Part shown: positions 1-6,747 of the stretch, piece after piece | Position numbering within the stretch: the first letter of the stretch is position 1 | Layout: every line of letters starts with the position of its first letter | Assembly (NCBI GenBank): GCA_025361325.1 | Contig: JANYAL010000315.1 | Coordinates: forward strand, 1-12,184 | Direction of reading: 5' to 3' | Length of the DNA stretch: 12,184 nucleotides | Origin: Bacteroidota bacterium | Lineage (GTDB): Bacteria > Bacteroidota > Bacteroidia > Chitinophagales > Chitinophagaceae | Notes under the pieces: model-generated | Seen by the model: the letters and a program-made list of their open reading frames with translations, nothing else | Database searches by the model: none | What the model was told of the DNA's origin: nothing | Translations under genes and position numbers: made by a program

Positions 1-756
1 GGTATGGAAGGCCTGGCCAATCTGATGCTGGCTAAAAATGGTTTCAGCATCGATGAGTTCATCAAGGCCAACAAGGGCGATGTCATGCTCGCCGTGTGCG
101 ACCTCACACTCAAAAAAGATACGATGAAAACAGAAGGCCCCCTGGATGAATCAGGCCCATTCACCCGGCAACACCCGGATGCCAATTACTTGTTCTCCGC
201 TTCCATCAACGATAAAGAGGCTTTCAACAAGATCATAGCTTTCGCCAAAGATAAAATGGAAGACTTCCCCTCACCTCAGGTAACCTATAATACCAGCAAG
301 GAGTATTTTGCCATCGGCAATTCACCGGACTATATAAGCAAATACCTGTCTGGCGGAAAGAATGACCAGCCCTTTACCGCCAAACTAAGCGGAAGCCCCA
401 TCGGGCTGTATATCGACCTGCAAAAGATCATCGGCAAATTGGCCGGCTGGGATAAACAAGATTCAGTAACTCTGAAAGTAACGAATGAATCCCTGAAAAT
501 GTGGGATAATATCGTCATGAACGGCGGCGATTACAGCAATGGCGGTATGAATCAGTCGCTCGTGGTAAACCTGGTGGACAAGACCACCAACAGCCTGAAG
601 CAATTGTCGAAATACATGGTTACAATGGCATCACTGGAAAAAGACAACATAAGAATGAGACAGCAGGCATACGTTCCTGTTACCGATACCGTAGTGGACA
701 TTAGGCCAACGGTAAAACCGGTTACCGGGCCTCCTCATAAAACAAGTAAGAAATAA
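1..756 (+). CDS. DUF4836 family protein, C-terminal part (5' end outside the window)
   Basis: The reading frame is open from the first base, so the ATG at 4 is probably an internal methionine and this is the C-terminal 251 residues of a longer protein. The segment resembles DUF4836 proteins of Bacteroidota: a stretch on living up to 'NKGDVMLAVCDL' near residue 25, a 'YFAIGNSPDYISKYL' segment near residue 100 and 'GLYIDLQKIIGKLAG' near residue 130. These proteins are usually several hundred residues long, are typically exported lipoproteins, and have no established biochemical function. No signal peptide can be seen because the N-terminus is missing. The tail is Pro/Thr/Lys-rich. An ABC ATPase begins 113 nt downstream on the same strand, followed by an FtsX-type membrane protein, which suggests an envelope role. 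Family assignment is from recognition of sequence style and is fairly, not fully, secure. Confidence 0.72.
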   Translation, partial: GMEGLANLMLAKNGFSIDEFIKANKGDVMLAVCDLTLKKDTMKTEGPLDESGPFTRQHPDANYLFSASINDKEAFNKIIAFAKDKMEDFPSPQVTYNTSKEYFAIGNSPDYISKYLSGGKNDQPFTAKLSGSPIGLYIDLQKIIGKLAGWDKQDSVTLKVTNESLKMWDNIVMNGGDYSNGGMNQSLVVNLVDKTTNSLKQLSKYMVTMASLEKDNIRMRQQAYVPVTDTVVDIRPTVKPVTGPPHKTSKK

Positions 757-869
757 ATTCATTGGTGCTTAGAACTGCGATCGTACTGCCGTTCATTACC
801 TGCCGACTTTCGTTCTTCTTGCAACCCAAGTACATTCATGCGCATCCAACAATAAATCATCCAACACAC

Positions 870-1511
870 ATGCAGATCAGATTGCAACAGGTGTCACCCG
901 ATTTCATCGAGGAGGAAAAGATCACCGGATCGCAGGTATGGCGCAGCGACCTGGTATTTCACCCGGGCGAAAAAGTGAAGATCATTGCGCCCAGCGGAAG
1001 CGGCAAGACCTCCCTCATGCATTTCCTGTATGGCCTCAGAAAAGATTACAGCGGGGATATTTTTTATGCAGCGGAGAACATCAGGACCCTGGATGCGGAA
1101 TCCTTTTCGGCCTACCGTAGCCGCTCTGTCAGTATCGTTTTCCAGGACCTCCGGCTGTTCATGAGCCAGACGGTATTATTAAACCTGGAGGTCAAGCGAC
1201 AACTGAACCCCTTCCATACAGAAAGCAAGATAGCGGAAATGGCCAACCGACTTGGCATCGGTTCCAAACTGAACAAACCGGTATCCACCTGTAGTTACGG
1301 CGAGCAGCAACGCATTGCCATTATCAGGGCATTGCAGCAGCCCTATGAATTCCTCCTGCTGGATGAACCCTTCAGCCACCTGGACGACAATAACCGGAGA
1401 CTGGCCATGGACCTGTTGGAAGAAGAAACATCCCTGAGAAAGGCTTCGATGATACTCGCCGACCTGAAGCCCAACGATTTCTTTAAACCAGACCGTTCTT
1501 TAAATCTTTAA
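870..1511 (+). CDS. ABC transporter ATP-binding protein (LolD/MacB/FtsE-like) lacking the H-loop His
   Basis: A 213-residue cytoplasmic ATPase of the class that pairs with FtsX/MacB/LolE-type membrane proteins. Visible in order: Walker A APSGSGKT at residues 40-47, Q-loop FQD at 91-93, a signature motif CSYGEQQR at 141-148 in place of LSGGQQQR, Walker B FLLLDEP at 161-167 and D-loop SHLD at 169-172. After Walker B the usual 'THD' switch reads LAD (about 196-198), so the catalytic H-loop histidine appears to be absent. The protein stops soon after, at residue 213, slightly short for the family. I chose the ATG at 870 because the frame upstream, back to a TTG at 762, encodes a Pro/His-rich leader unlike ABC proteins. 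No Shine-Dalgarno is seen. The permease gene starts 65 nt downstream; the two probably form one transporter or mechanotransmission complex. The substrate is unknown. Confidence 0.88.
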   Translation: MQIRLQQVSPDFIEEEKITGSQVWRSDLVFHPGEKVKIIAPSGSGKTSLMHFLYGLRKDYSGDIFYAAENIRTLDAESFSAYRSRSVSIVFQDLRLFMSQTVLLNLEVKRQLNPFHTESKIAEMANRLGIGSKLNKPVSTCSYGEQQRIAIIRALQQPYEFLLLDEPFSHLDDNNRRLAMDLLEEETSLRKASMILADLKPNDFFKPDRSLNL

Positions 1512-1576
1512 CATACCGGCCAGCTGAATAACAATATAAAAAAATTGACCACTTAACATCTTATAACACTACCCCA

Positions 1577-2764
1577 TTGAACCTGTCCTTTAAACATATC
1601 GCCCCTTTCCTGGTCACCGGGCAAAACAAGATCTCGCGCTGGCTGGGTTATGCCGGCCTGGGCATTGGGATACTGCTGCTATTGTGTTCCATCCAGATGT
1701 TCGTAAACATCAACCAACTCCTTAAAAGCAGGGATCCGAAAAAGACAGGTTATGATTATATCTCGCTGACCAAGACCATCCGTAATGAGAATATGGCGGC
1801 CGACCATTCTTTCACAGATGCGGATATGGCCGACCTGAAAAAGCAACCCTTCATTGATGACGTGGCTGCCTTTCACTCCAATAAATTCGTGATGAAGGCA
1901 AACGGGGGTGCAACACTCCCCTTTGAGACCGACCTGTTCCTGGAATCGATTGATGACAGGTTCATCGATACCGTGCCCCCCTCCTTCGCCTGGAAGGAAG
2001 GGCAGGTGGCGCTGCCCATCATTATTTCGTCCGACTATCTGGAACTGTACAATACGGTATTTGCCCCGAGCCGCGACCTGCCCCCCTTCTCCGAGAAGAC
2101 CATTTCGTCCCTGGTGATCGCCATTGACTGTTACGGTTTGGGCGAGACGCAGCGGTTCAGGGGTAACGTGGTAGCCCTGAGCGACAGGATAAACACCGTC
2201 GTTGTGCCGGAGTCATTCATTACCTGGGCCAACGACCATTTTGCCCATATCACCGGAATCAATCCCAATAAACTCTACATAAAGACCCGCGATGCCAATA
2301 ACCCCGAACTGTTAAGCTACCTGCAGCAGAAGGACTATCATATCAACCGCGACAAGACCCGGTTCGGACGGATCAAGCAGATCCTGCAGGCCATCGTGAG
2401 CGGACTGGCAGGCTTTGGGGTACTGGTTATTCTGCTGGCCATGGTATTGTTCTCCTTTTACCTGCAGCTCATGATTGCGCGTAGCAGGGAAAACCTCCAA
2501 TTGTTATTGACGATCGGATATTCACCGCACTGGTTAAGTAAAACAGTGGCCCGAAAATGGATCCCCGTATATGTGGCAGTGATGGCAGGAGCCCTGTTGA
2601 TGACCGCCCTGCTGCAATTAGGTTTTCAGTATGTGATTATGCATGGCCGTGAAGAACTATCGCCTTCTATACACTGGTTAGTGGGTACGGTTGCGGTGGT
2701 GGTATTATTACTTTCGGTGGCCATCAATAACAGGCTGGTAAAAAAACTATTGTACAGGTTATAA
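1577..2764 (+). CDS. FtsX/MacB-type ABC transporter membrane protein
   Basis: A 395-residue inner-membrane protein with the four-helix layout of MacB/LolE/FtsX-like permeases. TM1 lies at about residues 24-45, followed by a roughly 220-residue periplasmic domain (about 46-268), then TM2 at about 269-300, TM3 at 329-355 and TM4 at 366-385. The cytoplasmic stretch after TM2, '[17 protein letters not shown]' (301-317), matches the coupling region of FtsX domains that contacts the ATPase. The start is a TTG at 1577: no ATG lies in frame before residue 41, which is inside TM1, and the N-terminal '[15 protein letters not shown]' looks like a genuine permease start. It follows the ATPase by 65 nt and is its likely partner. 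The periplasmic domain is not recognised beyond being MacB-like in position. The last six bases overlap the convergent thiolase gene. The transported or transduced cargo is unknown. Confidence 0.85.
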   Translation: MNLSFKHIAPFLVTGQNKISRWLGYAGLGIGILLLLCSIQMFVNINQLLKSRDPKKTGYDYISLTKTIRNENMAADHSFTDADMADLKKQPFIDDVAAFHSNKFVMKANGGATLPFETDLFLESIDDRFIDTVPPSFAWKEGQVALPIIISSDYLELYNTVFAPSRDLPPFSEKTISSLVIAIDCYGLGETQRFRGNVVALSDRINTVVVPESFITWANDHFAHITGINPNKLYIKTRDANNPELLSYLQQKDYHINRDKTRFGRIKQILQAIVSGLAGFGVLVILLAMVLFSFYLQLMIARSRENLQLLLTIGYSPHWLSKTVARKWIPVYVAVMAGALLMTALLQLGFQYVIMHGREELSPSIHWLVGTVAVVVLLLSVAINNRLVKKLLYRL

Positions 2765-3952
2765 GGCTTCGAAGATCACGGAAGACCCCTGCCCAACGCC
2801 CACACACATGGTGGCCAATCCGTACCTGCCACGCCGGCGCCTCAATTCATACAGCAAAGTGGTGGAGATGCGCACGCCGCTGCAGCCCAGCGGATGGCCG
2901 AGGGCAATGGATCCCCCGTTTACATTCACTTTTTCGAGGTCGAGTCCGAGATCATATATGCAGGCTATGGACTGAGAAGCGAAAGCCTCATTCAGTTCAA
3001 TCAGGTCCAGGTCCGCAACGGTCAGCCCGGCCCGCTGAAGCGCTTTACGGGTGGCCGGCACTGGTCCGATACCCATGATGGCAGGATCCACCCCGGCAAC
3101 AGCCCTGCTGACGATCCTTGCCAGAGGTTTCAGGCCATATTTTATGACAGTATTTTCACTTGCGAGCAACATGGCTGCGGCGCCATCATTTATTCCACTG
3201 CTGTTACCTGCAGTAACGGTGCCATCCCTGGCAAAAGCCGGTTTAAGCTGGGCCAGGGACTCGAGTGTGGTGAGCCGGGGATGTTCGTCCCTGTCGAACT
3301 CGTAGATCTCCTTCCCAACCTGAACGGGAACGGGAATAATTTCAGACTTCCACCTGTCAGCCTCCAGAGCCCGGGCATATTTTTGCTGGCTGTACAGAGC
3401 AAATTCATCCTGTGCATTGCGGCTGATGTTCCATCGTTTGGCCACTTGCTCGGCAGTTTCGCCCATAGTATAAGGGTAATATAATTCCGATAATTTCTTA
3501 TTCACAAAACGCCAGCCCAGCGTGGTGTCATAGATCTGCGCTTCCCGGGCAAAGGCAGTGGAACTCTTCGGTATCACAAAGGGGGCCCTGCTCATACTTT
3601 CCACACCACAAGCTATAAAGAGGTCGCCATCACCACAGGCAATGGAACGGGTAGCATCCATAATGGCCTGCATGCCGCTTGCACACAGGCGGTTGACAGT
3701 ATTGCCTGCAACCGATACCGGAAGACCGGCCAGCAGGGCAGCCATACGGGCAACATTTCGGTTATCTTCCCCGCTCTGGTTAGCAGCGCCCGCCACCACC
3801 TCTTCAATGGCATTCTGGTCTACCTGGGCATTGCGGTTCATTAACTCCCTGATCACAAGCGCAAGCAGGTCATCGGGCCTTATATTGCTCAGGGCACCGC
3901 CATATTTTCCAATAGGCGTCCTGACCGCATCTATCACATATACTGTTTCCAT
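2759..3952 (-). CDS. pcaF: Thiolase, probably 3-oxoadipyl-CoA thiolase (acetyl-CoA acyltransferase)
   Basis: A 397-residue degradative thiolase, full length for the family. It cleaves a 3-oxoacyl-CoA with CoA to give acetyl-CoA and a shortened acyl-CoA. The catalytic residues are present: nucleophile Cys90 in RLCASGM, His353 in ALGHPLG and Cys383 in [12 protein letters not shown] is at 321-324. The sequence follows PcaF/PaaJ closely: '[12 protein letters not shown]', '[22 protein letters not shown]', '[11 protein letters not shown]' and 'MGETAEQVA'. This favours 3-oxoadipyl-CoA thiolase over a general FadA, but no paa, pca or fad gene adjoins it here, so substrate remains inferred; a beta-oxidation role is the alternative. 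The ATG at 3952 gives the expected [13 protein letters not shown] start. It is transcribed away from rlmN and converges with the permease gene, sharing 6 bp. Confidence 0.92.
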   Translation of the reverse strand: METVYVIDAVRTPIGKYGGALSNIRPDDLLALVIRELMNRNAQVDQNAIEEVVAGAANQSGEDNRNVARMAALLAGLPVSVAGNTVNRLCASGMQAIMDATRSIACGDGDLFIACGVESMSRAPFVIPKSSTAFAREAQIYDTTLGWRFVNKKLSELYYPYTMGETAEQVAKRWNISRNAQDEFALYSQQKYARALEADRWKSEIIPVPVQVGKEIYEFDRDEHPRLTTLESLAQLKPAFARDGTVTAGNSSGINDGAAAMLLASENTVIKYGLKPLARIVSRAVAGVDPAIMGIGPVPATRKALQRAGLTVADLDLIELNEAFASQSIACIYDLGLDLEKVNVNGGSIALGHPLGCSGVRISTTLLYELRRRRGRYGLATMCVGVGQGSSVIFEAL

Positions 3953-4002
3953 ATATCGGACCTTTAAGGGGCCTTCCTTTTCAGTTGATCTTTAAAAAAT
4001 TG

Positions 4003-4016
4003 TTACATTATTGTAA
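4003..4016. promoter_or_regulatory. Short dyad TTACA-N4-TGTAA, possible operator
   Basis: A 5-bp perfect dyad with a 4-nt AT-rich spacer lies 51-64 nt upstream of the thiolase ATG. Its size and position would suit a dimeric repressor controlling acyl-CoA metabolism, but a dyad this short can arise by chance in AT-rich DNA. No regulator gene is nearby. Confidence 0.2.
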
Positions 4017-4191
4017 ACCAGGTTCAGGCCCGTTTTCCGGGACATAGCCCTGCAAAGAACGTAAATACCGCCAAATTGACGAAATCATATTAAAATTGGG
4101 CAGTTTCAATATCGGCTAGCCCGGAATAGGGAGTCTATTTTAAATCCCGGGTGTCATTTAAGCTGATACTTAAAAGTGTACTTGCTTAGTT

Positions 4192-4237
4192 CAGGGTGCT
4201 ACCATCTGTGTTGATTAACACAGATGGTAGCACCCTG
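4192..4237. repeat. Perfect 21-bp inverted repeat with 4-nt loop (46 nt)
   Basis: The left arm 4192-4212 begins CAGGGTGCTACC and ends CTGTGTT; the right arm 4217-4237 is its exact reverse complement, and the loop is GATT (4213-4216). Beyond the arms the pairing stops apart from one possible wobble. There is no run of T on either side, so it is not a standard intrinsic terminator, and it lies upstream of both flanking genes where a terminator has no obvious job. It could be a palindromic repeat element of the REP/MITE kind, a structured RNA element in a long 5' leader of rlmN, or a large operator. The sequence alone does not decide. Confidence 0.9.
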
Positions 4238-4426
4238 GTCGCAACAAGTCCCCAGGATGTCCCCATCCAGAATCCAGAAAAAACCTGAAAAAGGCGGTAT
4301 TGGTTGTTTATCATATAAATAATAATGCCCATGTTTATTTCAGAGGTCATGTATGGGGGACCCCGGAAATACCGTGCACAAAGCACCATAAAAGGTCGAA
4401 ATCCAGCCAATCCCGCATCAAGGGTT

Positions 4427-4434
4427 TATCTTTG
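4427..4434 (+). promoter_or_regulatory. Bacteroidota -7 promoter box TATCTTTG immediately before rlmN
   Basis: TATCTTTG is an exact match to the TAnnTTTG -7 element and ends 4 nt before the rlmN ATG at 4439. Transcription would start at about the ATG, giving a leaderless or nearly leaderless mRNA. No TTG -33 element is visible at the expected distance, so the box may be fortuitous. If it is real, it also supports the ATG at 4439 over the upstream in-frame ATGs. Confidence 0.45.
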
Positions 4435-4438
4435 CCAA

Positions 4439-5485
4439 ATGGCAGAAGTTAAGAATATACGGACCCTGACCCTCCCTGAACTGAAAGAATACTTTGAAGC
4501 GATCGGTGACAAGAAATTCCGGGCCATCCAGACCTATGAATGGATCTGGAAGAAAAATGCCCGGCATTTTGATGAAATGAGCAACCTCTCCATGGAATTG
4601 CGTCAGAAACTGTCTGAAGCCTTTACCATACCTGCCATTACGGAAGAGACCAGCCAGCTCAGCAGTGACGGCACCCTGAAACTGAGGTTCAAAACATTTG
4701 ACGGGCATTTTGCAGAGGGGGTACTGATCCCAACAGAAAAAAGGCAAACTGCCTGCGTATCTTCTCAGATTGGCTGCAGCCTGAGCTGTAAATTCTGCGC
4801 CACCGGGTATATGGATCGAAAGCGTAACCTCAATTTCGATGAGATCTATGACCAGGTTGCTCTGCTGAACAGGCATAGCGAGAAATTATACGGCACCAGG
4901 CTCAGCAATATCGTTTTCATGGGTATGGGAGAGCCCCTGCTGAATTATAAGCATGTACTGCAGGCCATTGAAAAGCTCTGTTCCAACGACGGAATGGCCA
5001 TGAGCCCTAAAAGGATAACTGTGTCTACTGCCGGTGTTGCCAAACAGATCAGGCAATTGGGTGATGACAAAGTACGGTTTAACCTGGCACTTTCCTTACA
5101 CGCCCCTACTGATAAGAAACGGGATGCCATTATGCCCATCAACGAGACCAACCATATCGACGCTTTGATAGAGGCCCTGAACTACTTTTATGAACAAACC
5201 AAAAACGACATCACCCTGGAATATATCCTGTTCCGGGATGTGAACGATTCCCTGGCGGATGCAGATGAACTGATAAAGATCTACCGCCGGATACCTACCC
5301 ACCTCATCAATGTGATAGAATACAATCCCATCGACAAAGCTTCCTTTACCAAACCCGATGAGGATACCACCCAGCAGTTCACCGATTACCTGGCGAGGCA
5401 CCGTGTAAATGTAAGACTCCGGAGAAGTCGCGGGAAGGATATTGATGCAGCCTGCGGGCAACTGGCGAACAAGAAAGGCAAGTAG
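4439..5485 (+). CDS. rlmN: Dual-specificity 23S rRNA/tRNA adenine-C2 methyltransferase RlmN
   Basis: A 348-residue radical SAM enzyme that methylates C2 of A2503 in 23S rRNA and of A37 in a set of tRNAs. The [4Fe-4S] cluster motif CxxxCxxC is at Cys113, Cys117 and Cys120. Cys106, seven residues before the cluster as in E. coli, and Cys339 in 'DIDAACGQL' match the two essential catalytic cysteines (118 and 355 in E. coli). 'MGMGEPLLNY' at 161-170 is the SAM-contact GEP-type motif. Start: the ATG at 4439 gives the typical N-terminus leading to 'GDKKFRAIQTYEWIWKKN'; the frame extends upstream to 4325, but those 38 residues are unlike the family. Length is normal. It appears monocistronic, preceded by a long divergent region and followed by 187 nt before the next gene. 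No clear intrinsic terminator follows. Confidence 0.96.
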   Translation: MAEVKNIRTLTLPELKEYFEAIGDKKFRAIQTYEWIWKKNARHFDEMSNLSMELRQKLSEAFTIPAITEETSQLSSDGTLKLRFKTFDGHFAEGVLIPTEKRQTACVSSQIGCSLSCKFCATGYMDRKRNLNFDEIYDQVALLNRHSEKLYGTRLSNIVFMGMGEPLLNYKHVLQAIEKLCSNDGMAMSPKRITVSTAGVAKQIRQLGDDKVRFNLALSLHAPTDKKRDAIMPINETNHIDALIEALNYFYEQTKNDITLEYILFRDVNDSLADADELIKIYRRIPTHLINVIEYNPIDKASFTKPDEDTTQQFTDYLARHRVNVRLRRSRGKDIDAACGQLANKKGK

Positions 5486-5587
5486 GATTACAGGTGTTGC
5501 AAAGATGCACAAAGTTGACTCAGTGATACACCAGGCGGTTTTAATGGATCCGGTATTTATATCTTAAGATGGCTTTTTGATTCCTAG

Positions 5588-5614
5588 TGTAACCTTTGTG
5601 AAACTTTTTGGTAC
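5588..5614 (+). promoter_or_regulatory. Possible ECF-sigma-like promoter upstream of the Spy-like gene
   Basis: A TGTAACC block (5588-5594) is followed after 15 nt by GGTAC (5610-5614), about 60 nt before the ATG at 5673. The spacing and AAC core resemble ECF-type promoters, which would fit an envelope-stress gene. The same place can also be read as a -7 box with one extra base (TAACCTTTG). Both readings are imperfect, so this is tentative. Confidence 0.25.
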
Positions 5615-5672
5615 AACAATTAAACCTTCGCCCCTAAAACCCGTCCAACCGATACATTCAAAACAAGCACAA

Positions 5673-6320
5673 ATGAAAAATATTTTTTTATCCTTACTGG
5701 CATTTGCTGTAATGTCCGGATCAGCCATTGCCCAGCAAAAAAGGGATCACAAAACTCCGCATGGGCCCAAACACCGCCACGGTATGATGATGAAAGCCCT
5801 GAACCTGACACCCGAACAACAGAAACAGATGAGGGCAAGCCATGATGCGTTTAAAAAGCAAATGGAAGAACTGAATAAGAACGAGAACATCACACTTAAG
5901 GAATTCCGCGATAAGAAGTATGCATTGCGCAAAGAGCAGAAGGCCAAATGGATGACAATGCTAACCCCCGAACAGAAGAACAGGATGACGCGGATGAAAA
6001 CTGAACATAAGGCCCGGAAGGATGAACAGTTTGCCAATCACCTGGAAAATATGAAAACAAAGATAGGTCTCACCGACGACCAGGTGGCAAAACTGAAGGC
6101 ACAAAGGGAAACCATGCATACCAAAATTTCTAACATACGTGAAAATGATAAGCTGACCCGTGAACAGAAAAGAGATCAGTTGATGGCGTTGAAAGAAGAA
6201 GCCAAGGAACAGCATAAAAAAATATTCACGGAGGAACAGCTCAAAAAGATGGAGAGCCTGAAGCAACAACATATGGAAGGTCCTCCTTCAGAAAAGACCC
6301 TGAAACCAACAGCGCAGTAA
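5673..6320 (+). CDS. Secreted Spy/LTxxQ-like helical repeat protein
   Basis: A 215-residue exported protein. Residues 1-20 are a signal peptide ending AIA before Gln21. The mature part is highly charged, Met/Lys/Glu-rich and predicted helical, with five LTxxQ-type motifs: LTPEQ at 45-49, LTPEQ at 97-101, LTDDQ at 133-137, LTREQ at 161-165 and FTEEQ at 185-189. LTxxQ motifs define the Spy/CpxP group of periplasmic chaperones and stress sensors; Spy and CpxP carry two, so this protein looks like a duplicated form. A His/Met-rich segment at 30-40 (PHGPKHRHGMMM) could bind metal, which is inference. I chose the ATG at 5673 because it places the signal peptide at the N-terminus; the frame runs up to 5577 without family features. 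A small secreted-protein gene follows after 36 nt, probably cotranscribed. Role in envelope stress is inferred from family only. Confidence 0.8.
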   Translation: MKNIFLSLLAFAVMSGSAIAQQKRDHKTPHGPKHRHGMMMKALNLTPEQQKQMRASHDAFKKQMEELNKNENITLKEFRDKKYALRKEQKAKWMTMLTPEQKNRMTRMKTEHKARKDEQFANHLENMKTKIGLTDDQVAKLKAQRETMHTKISNIRENDKLTREQKRDQLMALKEEAKEQHKKIFTEEQLKKMESLKQQHMEGPPSEKTLKPTAQ

Positions 6321-6356
6321 ACAAAAGTGGGTTACTTACAATTTAAATGAGATGAC

Positions 6357-6623
6357 GTGAAAAAGACAGTCCTTGCCCTGCTTATTTTCATTTGCGCTGC
6401 CTTTGTTGCAAAGGCGCAGAATAGTTCTGTACCCTATCAGATCAGGGATACCCGTTTGCAACAGGAAAGAAGACTGCACCACCAGGAGATCATGAAGATG
6501 AAGATGATGGACCGCAGGAACCGCCGCCGCCGCAGGAGAATGAAAAAATTCAACCAGGCTTCTGTTTACAGTTTACCTGCCGGAAATATAAGGCAGGAAA
6601 GGTATTATAGCATAACACCCTGA
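6357..6623 (+). CDS. Small secreted Arg-rich protein, function unknown
   Basis: An 88-residue protein with a clear signal peptide (MKKTVLALLIFICAAFVAKA, cleavage before Gln21) and a strongly basic mature part. Residues 45-63 hold Met/Lys repeats followed by 'RRNRRRRRRMKK' (53-64). The C-terminus is Tyr-containing and less charged. I do not recognise a family. The start is a GTG at 6357: the nearby ATG at 6352 is out of frame and stops at once, and the GTG places the lysines and hydrophobic core of the signal peptide correctly. It lies 36 nt after the Spy-like gene and before a strong terminator, so the two genes form one transcription unit. The basic tract could bind polyanions such as LPS or nucleic acid, or the acidic patches of its neighbour; this is inference. 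Confidence 0.7.
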   Translation: MKKTVLALLIFICAAFVAKAQNSSVPYQIRDTRLQQERRLHHQEIMKMKMMDRRNRRRRRRMKKFNQASVYSLPAGNIRQERYYSITP

Positions 6624-6653
6624 CACAGTTTTATAAGATCCATAGAAACAACC

Positions 6654-6680
6654 GGCGTTCCCTGAGGGAACGCCTTTTTT
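6654..6680 (+). terminator. Intrinsic terminator after the Spy-like/Arg-rich unit
   Basis: A perfect 9-bp GC-rich stem (GGCGTTCCC, 6654-6662, with GGGAACGCC, 6666-6674) with a TGA loop is followed directly by six T (6675-6680). It lies 31 nt after the stop of the small secreted protein. Confidence 0.95.
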
Positions 6681-6681
6681 A

Positions 6682-6707
6682 TTGACCATGTAAAAAGTTT
6701 ATCTTTG
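6682..6707 (+). promoter_or_regulatory. Bacteroidota-type promoter for the pseudouridine synthase pair
   Basis: The -7 box TATCTTTG (6700-6707) matches TAnnTTTG exactly. A TTG (6682-6684) lies 15 nt upstream, somewhat closer than the usual spacing of a -33 element. The box sits just after the terminator and about 40 nt before the ATG at 6748, as expected for the promoter of a new unit. Confidence 0.65.
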
Positions 6708-6747
6708 TGTTTCACTACTGTTGAAATAACAGCAAAATCGCTACACC

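Larger units (their letters stand above)
3953..4438. other. 486-nt divergent intergenic region between thiolase gene and rlmN
   Basis: No convincing gene lies here. It holds, from left to right, a short dyad TTACA-N4-TGTAA (4003-4016) upstream of the thiolase gene, a small CCCG/CGGG hairpin near 4030, a perfect 21-bp inverted repeat with a 4-nt loop (4192-4237), and a -7-type box just before rlmN (4427-4434). An open frame on the plus strand from 4325 runs into rlmN, but its 38 extra residues do not resemble RlmN N-termini. A minus-strand frame at 4186-4410 crosses the palindrome and has no recognisable content. The region is unusually long compared with the other gaps in the window, which are all below 200 nt. 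Confidence 0.7.

Noticed and set aside
762..869. N-terminal extension of the ABC ATPase from a TTG at 762
   Set aside because: It encodes a Pro/His-rich leader not seen in ABC ATPases; the ATG at 870 gives a normal start.
2894..3484. 196-codon open frame on the plus strand
   Set aside because: It lies wholly antisense to the thiolase gene, which has intact catalytic motifs; the translation has no recognisable domain.
3558..3995. 145-codon open frame on the plus strand
   Set aside because: Antisense to the N-terminal part of the thiolase gene, low complexity in Ser/Ala/Pro, no family resemblance.
4192..4237. Reading the long palindrome as an intrinsic terminator
   Set aside because: No T-tract on either side and it is upstream, not downstream, of both flanking genes.
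4325..4438. N-terminal extension of rlmN from the ATG at 4325
   Set aside because: The 38 extra residues do not resemble RlmN N-termini, and a -7 promoter box lies inside this stretch.
4418..4876. 152-codon open frame on the minus strand
   Set aside because: Antisense to rlmN, with no signal or domain; open by codon bias of the real gene.
5096..5512. 138-codon open frame on the minus strand
   Set aside because: Antisense to the 3' part of rlmN, which shows the conserved catalytic cysteine; no family resemblance.
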